Below, in pieces: positions 7,679 through 11,511 of a stretch of DNA of 11,511 nucleotides. The stretch comes from Candidatus Omnitrophota bacterium (GTDB lineage: Bacteria; Omnitrophota; Gorgyraeia; Gygaellales; Profunditerraquicolaceae), in the NCBI GenBank assembly GCA_016867175.1, contig VGKF01000012.1:1-11511 (forward strand). Direction: 5' to 3'. How positions within the stretch are numbered: position 1 is the stretch's first letter; each line of letters opens with the position of its first letter. The position numbers and the translations under genes are program-made. The notes under the pieces were generated by a model. It saw only the letters and a list, made by a program, of their open reading frames with translations, did no database searches and was not told the DNA's origin.

Positions 7679-8763
7679 AACCTATAAGTTAGAATAGTGC
7701 CTATTGCACCCAGTATCATATTAGGGATCCACATGGCGACCTCGGGGGTTATATAACCTTGCAGGCTTACCGCCTCTGAACCGATAAGCAACAGGTAGTA
7801 TATGCCTACGATAATAAAGGCAATGCCGAAGTTAATGGATTTTTCTCGCCTGCGCGTTATTATAGCTAGGGGGCAGCCTAGCAGTATAAAGACAAAACAG
7901 GAGAAGGCCAGGGAGATCTTTTCGTGTATTTCAGTCAGAAGCGGTATAGGATCGATCCCCTCTCTCTTTAACTTAGCAACCTCTTTATTTAATTCCTTTA
8001 TAGTCATATCTTTGGGCTTCTTTTCTATATTACCTTTGTTTCGCCCTTCATTTAAGTTTAAATTCATAAAATAAGTCTTGAAATTAAGCTTATAGAAATT
8101 GTTAGGGTTTTCCGGGTCAGACTCATCAGATGATCCGTCCATGAGCTTAAGCTTGACCATATTCTTCTCCGGTATAGCGATGAACTCGCCCTTCTTAGCT
8201 ATGATGGTGCGCGTTGGCTTCCCTTCCCCCTGTGGCTCATATATACGCACATTGCTTAGTTTATTTTCGTCGATGCGATAGATAAAAAGGATATACCTCT
8301 GAAAAGAGTTTATAAAAACCCCTGGTTCAAGTGCGGCAGCTGGATTTTTAGAGCCTACCTCTATCAGGGTCTTACGTGAGGCATAGTGCGCGTATGGTAT
8401 GACCCGGTCATTAAACACTACCAGTACCAGGCTTAGTATTATTCCTAAGACCAATAGCGGCAAGATCAGCTTAAAGATATGTACTCCGCTGGCTTTAATG
8501 GTAGTGATTTCATTATCGCTGGATAATCTTCCCAGCGAGAGTAGTACGGCAGTCAGGCTTGAGATAGGCACGATATAGGTCAAGAGGTATGGGATCATAA
8601 AGAGAAAAAGCTTGGCCACGTTGTATATATCCACTCCTTTATTTATGACCAGCTCTGCTATTTTGATGAGGTTGCCTAGAAGCATCACAAAGGTAAGCAC
8701 TGCAAGCGCCAGAAAGAAAGGCCCGATGAACTCCTTTAAGAAATAATCTCTTAAGATCTTCAT
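7666..8763 (-). CDS. lptF: LPS export ABC transporter permease LptF (YjgP/YjgQ family)
   Basis: This is the partner permease of LptG, 365 residues from the ATG at 8763. Membrane helices are predicted at about 12-35, 52-76, 97-117, 282-302, 309-330 and 340-362, with the periplasmic domain at 120-280. The coupling-helix block is SSDNEITTIKASGVHIFKL (81-99). The periplasmic domain has a very polar Asp/Asn/Lys-rich stretch at about 210-265. The ATG at 8763 gives MKILRDYFLKEFIGPF, a typical family start, and leaves a 4-nt gap after comF. An in-frame TTG at 8796 would add 11 residues inside comF; it has an AGGA-like sequence in front, so it cannot be fully excluded. The order comF-lptF-lptG with tiny gaps suggests one operon. 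Confidence 0.88.
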   Translation of the reverse strand: MKILRDYFLKEFIGPFFLALAVLTFVMLLGNLIKIAELVINKGVDIYNVAKLFLFMIPYLLTYIVPISSLTAVLLSLGRLSSDNEITTIKASGVHIFKLILPLLVLGIILSLVLVVFNDRVIPYAHYASRKTLIEVGSKNPAAALEPGVFINSFQRYILFIYRIDENKLSNVRIYEPQGEGKPTRTIIAKKGEFIAIPEKNMVKLKLMDGSSDESDPENPNNFYKLNFKTYFMNLNLNEGRNKGNIEKKPKDMTIKELNKEVAKLKREGIDPIPLLTEIHEKISLAFSCFVFILLGCPLAIITRRREKSINFGIAFIIVGIYYLLLIGSEAVSLQGYITPEVAMWIPNMILGAIGTILTYRLCAY

Positions 8764-8767
8764 AGTA

Positions 8768-9499
8768 TTAGTTAGCCAGCGTAGCCACAAAGACAATTCC
8801 TGCCCCTGCGGCCTTTAAGGCAGAGGCTGCTTCGGAAGAAGTAGCGCCTGTGGTTAAAACATCATCTATTAAGAGTATATTCTTGCCCCGTATAACCTTG
8901 TTATCTTTGACTGAGAAGCTATTCTGGACATTGAGCAGGCGTTCCTGGCCCTCTAAGTCGGTCTGTGTTTTGGTATAACGGTGGCGTATCAGATTATCTT
9001 CCAGCATTTTTATTTTGAATTCAGAGGCTATATAAGCAGCTATAATCTGCGCCTGGTTAAATTCTCTCTCCCTCATCCTGGTTTTATGCAGCGGAACGGG
9101 GATTATCCATTCTATTATATCCATAGCTATGGAATATTCTTTAATAAAATCAATCAGCAGGCTGCTTAAGGCATAGCCCAGGTAGTCTTTCCTTTTATAT
9201 TTAAACTCCTGGATCAGCTCTTTGATTACCCCTTCGTAGGCGCAGGGGCTGAAGGCGCGGTCAAAATGTGGCGAATTTCTGATGCAACTGGCGCAGATGT
9301 GCTTATCTAGCGCGCCCCCCTGTAGTTGCCTACCACACCTACGGCAGAAGGGAGGAAGGGTCTTTTTAATCCTGGACCAGCAGCCCGGGCAGACAAACCC
9401 ATCTATAGAACCTGAACTCAATCTCTGCTTGCAGATAAGGCAGAGTTTAGGATAGATAATATTCCGTAACCCTTCCAGGAGCAGGCTGAATTTACCCAT
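8768..9499 (-). CDS. comF: ComF family protein (double zinc ribbon plus phosphoribosyltransferase fold)
   Basis: This 243-residue protein matches the ComF/GntX family. An N-terminal double zinc-binding region has paired cysteines C20/C23 and C37/C40, then C52/C55 and C69/C72. A type I phosphoribosyltransferase domain follows, with the PRPP-loop motif ILLIDDVLTTGAT (208-220) and the family motif VPLHKTRMREREFNQA (135-150). ComF acts in DNA uptake during natural transformation in several bacteria, and GntX-type members have other or unknown roles. No competence gene is adjacent; it heads an operon with lptF and lptG, so its role here is open. The ATG at 9499 has only a weak purine-rich AAAAG in front and is preceded by a ~155-nt structured leader. 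Confidence 0.9.
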   Translation of the reverse strand: MGKFSLLLEGLRNIIYPKLCLICKQRLSSGSIDGFVCPGCWSRIKKTLPPFCRRCGRQLQGGALDKHICASCIRNSPHFDRAFSPCAYEGVIKELIQEFKYKRKDYLGYALSSLLIDFIKEYSIAMDIIEWIIPVPLHKTRMREREFNQAQIIAAYIASEFKIKMLEDNLIRHRYTKTQTDLEGQERLLNVQNSFSVKDNKVIRGKNILLIDDVLTTGATSSEAASALKAAGAGIVFVATLAN

Positions 9500-9501
9500 C
9501 T

Positions 9502-9655
9502 TTTATTTTTTTTAGCGGATTGTCTGTATTTTATAAAAGCGATGGAAAACACGCCACGGGCAAGCCGCTGCCGATATGCTTATGGCTCGCCCATACAGTG
9601 ACATCCCCTGAAGCAGTTTCTTCTTTGCATTCCTTCTGCGAAGGCGGATGAATAT
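9502..9655 (-). other. Candidate structured leader RNA of the comF-lptF-lptG operon
   Basis: Between the predicted start near 9655 and the comF ATG, the minus-strand RNA can form several helices. CAUCC (9650-9646) pairs with GGAUG (9606-9602) around two hairpins, CCUUC-GCA-GAAGG (9644-9632) and GAAG/CUUC (9623-9610). Next comes a 9-bp stem, GGGCGAGCC (9592-9584) with GGCUUGCCC (9566-9558). Its one imperfect position is G-U in minus-strand RNA but A x C in plus-strand RNA, which favours a minus-strand transcript. An alternative pairing joins CUGUAU (9598-9593) to AUACAG (9529-9524). It matches no riboswitch or ncRNA family that I could recognise. It may be a leader or a separate small RNA; no clear terminator separates it from comF. 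Confidence 0.4.
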
Positions 9656-9660
9656 AGGAT

Positions 9661-9689
9661 ATAATAACAATTAAAGCTCTTTTTGTCAA
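9661..9689 (-). promoter_or_regulatory. Near-consensus sigma-70-type promoter for comF-lptF-lptG
   Basis: On the minus strand TTGACA (9689-9684) is followed after exactly 17 bp by TATTAT (9666-9661). Transcription should start near 9654-9655, giving a leader of about 155 nt before comF. The -35 box is back to back with the pyrE promoter, about 50 bp away. Confidence 0.78.
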
Positions 9690-9739
9690 CTAAATGAGGT
9701 TGTAGCTTAGGGAACGCTTTTCTGTTCTGACTAATAAAG

Positions 9740-9768
9740 TTGACATATGGAGATTTGAATAGTAAAAT
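9740..9768 (+). promoter_or_regulatory. Near-consensus sigma-70-type promoter for pyrE
   Basis: TTGACA (9740-9745), a 17-bp spacer and TAAAAT (9763-9768) form a strong promoter on the plus strand. The predicted start is near 9775, which is the first base of a perfect 8-bp hairpin, leaving a ~105-nt leader before the pyrE ATG. Confidence 0.75.
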
Positions 9769-9774
9769 GAAGTT

Positions 9775-9794
9775 CCTCGGGCTAAAGCCCGAGG
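9775..9794 (+). repeat. Perfect 8-bp palindrome with TAAA loop at the predicted pyrE transcript 5' end
   Basis: CCTCGGGC and GCCCGAGG flank a TAAA loop. At the predicted 5' end it would form a very stable cap-like stem-loop. GC-rich palindromes with a CTAAAG centre also occur as terminal hairpins of IS200/IS605-type elements and as dispersed repeats, so it may be a transposon relic. It lacks a following T-run, so it is not a typical intrinsic terminator. Confidence 0.65.
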
Positions 9795-9807
9795 TTTATC
9801 AAATGAA

Positions 9808-9870
9808 ATACTTGAGCGGCCATAACTCATCTGTACTCTGAAGAGCGCAGTTTTTAGGCCGCGAAAGTAT
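9808..9870 (+). other. Structured element in the pyrE leader (nested stem, possible attenuator)
   Basis: An outer stem pairs ATACTTGAGCGGCC (9808-9821) with GGCCGCGAAAGTAT (9857-9870): 6 bp, a tandem G-A/A-G mismatch, then 6 bp. Tandem G-A pairs are stable in plus-strand RNA, while the complement would give U x C mismatches. Inside lies a second hairpin, CTGTACTC (9831-9838) and GAGCGCAG (9843-9850), with a TGAA loop, one G-U and one A x C mismatch. It is followed directly by TTTTT (9851-9855). That inner hairpin plus T-run resembles a weak intrinsic terminator. The element ends 9 nt before the pyrE ATG and could control transcription or ribosome access. It fits no riboswitch I recognise. Confidence 0.45.
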
Positions 9871-9879
9871 AAAAATACC

Positions 9880-10440
9880 ATGGGAAAAGAAGGATTAGCC
9901 GAACTAAAGAAAAGATTGCTCTCTTTGCTGGATAAAGAGGCGTTGAAAAGGGGAAGCTTTGTTTTATCTTCCGGAAAGACCAGTAATTACTATCTGGATG
10001 GAAGGGTAATCACTCTTACTCCGGAAGGCGCGTATTTAGTAGCTAGTATTATCCTGGACTTTATAAAGGATAAGGATATAGATGCTATCGGTGGCCCTAC
10101 TTTAGGGGCAGATCCAATAGTGGGCGCCCTGGCTGCCCTAAGCCATATTAACGGCCTACCCATAAAGACATTTATCGTGCGCAAGTCAATAAAAACCCAT
10201 GGTGCAGCACGTCAGATAGAGGGCCCGGCATTAACAAAAGGCTCTAGGGTAGTCCTAGTAGATGATGTAGCTACTACCGGAGGGGCTCTGATTGAAGCAA
10301 GGCAGGCCCTGGAGCGCGAAGGGATTGCCTGCGAAGAGGCGATAGTGATTGTGGATAGGCAGGAAGGCGCAAAAGAAAACCTGGATAAGGCAGGCCTTAA
10401 GTTGAGATCCATCTTCACAATAGCAGATTTTGGGCTTTAA
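9880..10440 (+). CDS. pyrE: Orotate phosphoribosyltransferase
   Basis: PyrE joins orotate to PRPP to make orotidine monophosphate in pyrimidine synthesis. The 186 residues match the short bacterial form. Visible features are FVLSSGKTSNYYLDGR (27-42), the GGPTLGADPI block (71-80), the catalytic-loop region VRKSIKTHGAARQ (100-112) and the PRPP motif VVLVDDVATTGGA (124-136). It acts as a dimer in the cytoplasm. The ATG at 9880 gives the usual N-terminal helix, but its ribosome binding site is weak: GAAAG lies 12 nt upstream within the leader stem. Initiation may therefore depend on how the leader folds. The next gene begins 10 nt after its stop. Confidence 0.95.
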   Translation: MGKEGLAELKKRLLSLLDKEALKRGSFVLSSGKTSNYYLDGRVITLTPEGAYLVASIILDFIKDKDIDAIGGPTLGADPIVGALAALSHINGLPIKTFIVRKSIKTHGAARQIEGPALTKGSRVVLVDDVATTGGALIEARQALEREGIACEEAIVIVDRQEGAKENLDKAGLKLRSIFTIADFGL

Positions 10441-10443
10441 AGG
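10439..10443 (+). promoter_or_regulatory. Ribosome binding site of the flavoprotein gene, supporting a GTG start
   Basis: AAAGG overlaps the pyrE stop codon and lies 7 nt before GTG 10451. It supports that start and co-expression with pyrE. Confidence 0.65.
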
Positions 10444-10450
10444 TTTCTTA

Positions 10451-11511
10451 GTGGAAGCAAAAAAGATAATAGTGGTTGGCGCAGGGCCTGCAGGAATGAT
10501 GGCAGCAATCCGTGCGGCAGGCCTCTCCCAAGAAGTAACTCTTATAGAAAAAAAACCTATCCCGGGCAATAAACTCCTCTTGAGCGGCAAGGGACGCTGC
10601 AACCTTACAAATACCTGCGATCTGGATTCTTTCCTAAAAAGATTCTCGCATCACGGAGAGTTCTTACGCGACACCTTCAATAAGTTCTTTGCCTTTGAGC
10701 TTATGGATTTCTTTGAAAAAAGGGGCCTTAAACTTAAAGTCGAAAGACAGATGCGCGTATTCCCGCAGTCTGATTCTTCGTCAAGCATACTTGAAGTACT
10801 GAAGAAAGAACTGCAAAAAGTTAAAGTCAGTGTATTTTTTAAAACAGCCTTAAGGGATATCTTCATACAGGATAAAAAAATAAAAGGTATAGTCCTCGAA
10901 GACGGCAAGACGATACCCGCAGATAGGTTAGTTCTAGCTACGGGAGGAGTATCCTATAGCTTTACCGGCTCAAGCGGAGAGCTCTTCAGGATACTTTCTG
11001 GATTAGGCCACAAAATTGTTAAGCCGAGGCCCGGACTTGTGCCCTTAGAGGTCAGAGGGACTGAACCAAAATTGCTGGAAGGCCTGACCTTGCATAATAT
11101 AAGGCTTGATTTTAGCGCTGCAGATAAAAGTATAACTTCCGAGATAGGAGAATTATTATTTACGGGGTTTGGCGTATCAGGGCCGCTGGTACTTACCCTG
11201 AGCGGTAAGGTAGCGGAGTGGTTAAGCGAAAACAAAAAGGTAACCCTCGGGATCGATTTTAAGCCTGCGTTATCCGTAGAGCAGCTGGATGCGCGCTTGT
11301 TAAGGGATTTTAAGGCTAATTCAAAGAAGGCGCTCAAGAATACCCTGACAGAACTTTTACCCAGGAAGATGGTAGGTATTTTTATCTCCCGGCTTGGGGT
11401 AGCGGCAGATAAAAAGGTAAGTCATATCACGCAGCAAGAGCGCAGGTCTATAGTTTCACTGCTTAAATCATTTCATCTGGATATCACCAGGCCCAGGCCC
11501 ATTGAAGAAGC
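10451..11511 (+). CDS. BaiN/HI0933-type NAD(P)/FAD-dependent flavoprotein (C-terminus outside window)
   Basis: An open frame from GTG 10451 runs past the window end, giving the first 353 residues of a family usually about 400-420 long. The FAD-binding Rossmann motif VVGAGPAGMMAA is at 8-19. GNKLLLSGKGRCNLTN (39-54) and LATGGVSYSFTGSSGE are diagnostic for the HI0933/YhiN/BaiN family. A later block, ELLFTGFGVSGPLVL, corresponds to the family's LFTHxGxSGP motif, here with Gly in place of His. The protein should be a soluble flavin oxidoreductase; most family members have no known substrate, and BaiN of gut clostridia acts in bile-acid dehydroxylation, which is not implied here. The gene starts 10 nt after pyrE and is probably co-transcribed with it. 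Confidence 0.92.
   Translation, partial: MEAKKIIVVGAGPAGMMAAIRAAGLSQEVTLIEKKPIPGNKLLLSGKGRCNLTNTCDLDSFLKRFSHHGEFLRDTFNKFFAFELMDFFEKRGLKLKVERQMRVFPQSDSSSSILEVLKKELQKVKVSVFFKTALRDIFIQDKKIKGIVLEDGKTIPADRLVLATGGVSYSFTGSSGELFRILSGLGHKIVKPRPGLVPLEVRGTEPKLLEGLTLHNIRLDFSAADKSITSEIGELLFTGFGVSGPLVLTLSGKVAEWLSENKKVTLGIDFKPALSVEQLDARLLRDFKANSKKALKNTLTELLPRKMVGIFISRLGVAADKKVSHITQQERRSIVSLLKSFHLDITRPRPIEE

Noticed and set aside
8764..8796. TTG start for lptF inside the end of comF
   Set aside because: An AGGA-like sequence precedes it, but the added residues are unlike the family and ATG 8763 gives a typical LptF N-terminus. Kept only as a lesser alternative.
9541..9655. Cobalamin or SRP RNA suggested by CACUGU and GGAAGG-like fragments on the minus strand
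   Set aside because: The fragments are short and isolated; the other conserved boxes and the overall fold of those families were not found.
9712..9727. GAAC-N8-GTTC as a LexA (SOS) box
   Set aside because: The spacer is longer than in the LexA boxes I know (GAAC-N4-GTTC or GTTC-N7-GTTC), so only a generic inverted repeat can be claimed.
9775..9794. Palindrome as an intrinsic terminator
   Set aside because: No T-run follows on the plus strand, and the predicted pyrE start falls at its first base.
11208..11228. Stretch resembling a tRNA D-arm (GCGGAGTGGTTAAGCG)
   Set aside because: It lies inside the intact flavoprotein reading frame, and no acceptor stem, anticodon arm or T-arm follows at the right distance.

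Overview
The window is ordinary bacterial core-gene DNA, tightly packed, with two gene-free stretches that hold the most unusual structure. Paired LptF/LptG permeases imply a Gram-negative cell with a lipopolysaccharide-type outer membrane. Moderate GC by eye, heavy use of ATA (Ile) and AGG (Arg) codons, a DUF362-ferredoxin protein and this mix of single-copy genes would fit an uncultivated PVC-type lineage such as Omnitrophota. That placement is an impression from general knowledge and was not computed. No phage, plasmid, CRISPR, transposase, rRNA or tRNA gene was found.

Layout. (1) 1-1486, plus strand: the C-terminal end of a TatD-family nuclease, then a DUF362 protein with a two-cluster ferredoxin tail, joined by an ATGA overlap. 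(2) 1487-1699: a gap almost filled by a ~194-bp imperfect palindrome with 11-bp perfect terminal inverted repeats, followed by an extended -10 promoter. (3) 1700-6562, plus strand: a six-gene operon of TPR protein, mtnA, thiL, tsaE, tsaB and alr, with gaps of 0-30 nt and one 20-nt overlap. (4) 6578-9499, minus strand: comF, lptF, lptG, converging on alr with only 15 bp between stop codons. (5) 9500-9879: a 380-bp divergent control region with two near-consensus sigma-70-type promoters back to back and a structured leader on each side. (6) 9880-11511, plus strand: pyrE, then a BaiN/HI0933-type flavoprotein that runs off the window.

The genes serve separate housekeeping tasks. mtnA acts in methionine salvage, thiL completes thiamine diphosphate, tsaE and tsaB support the t6A37 tRNA modification, and alr supplies D-alanine for peptidoglycan. 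LptF and LptG energise lipopolysaccharide export. pyrE makes OMP for UMP synthesis, and ComF is a zinc-ribbon phosphoribosyltransferase-fold protein. No new multi-gene system is evident. The signals worth pursuing are non-coding: the palindromic element at 1486-1679, a probably leaderless operon start at 1700, and the two structured leaders upstream of comF and pyrE.
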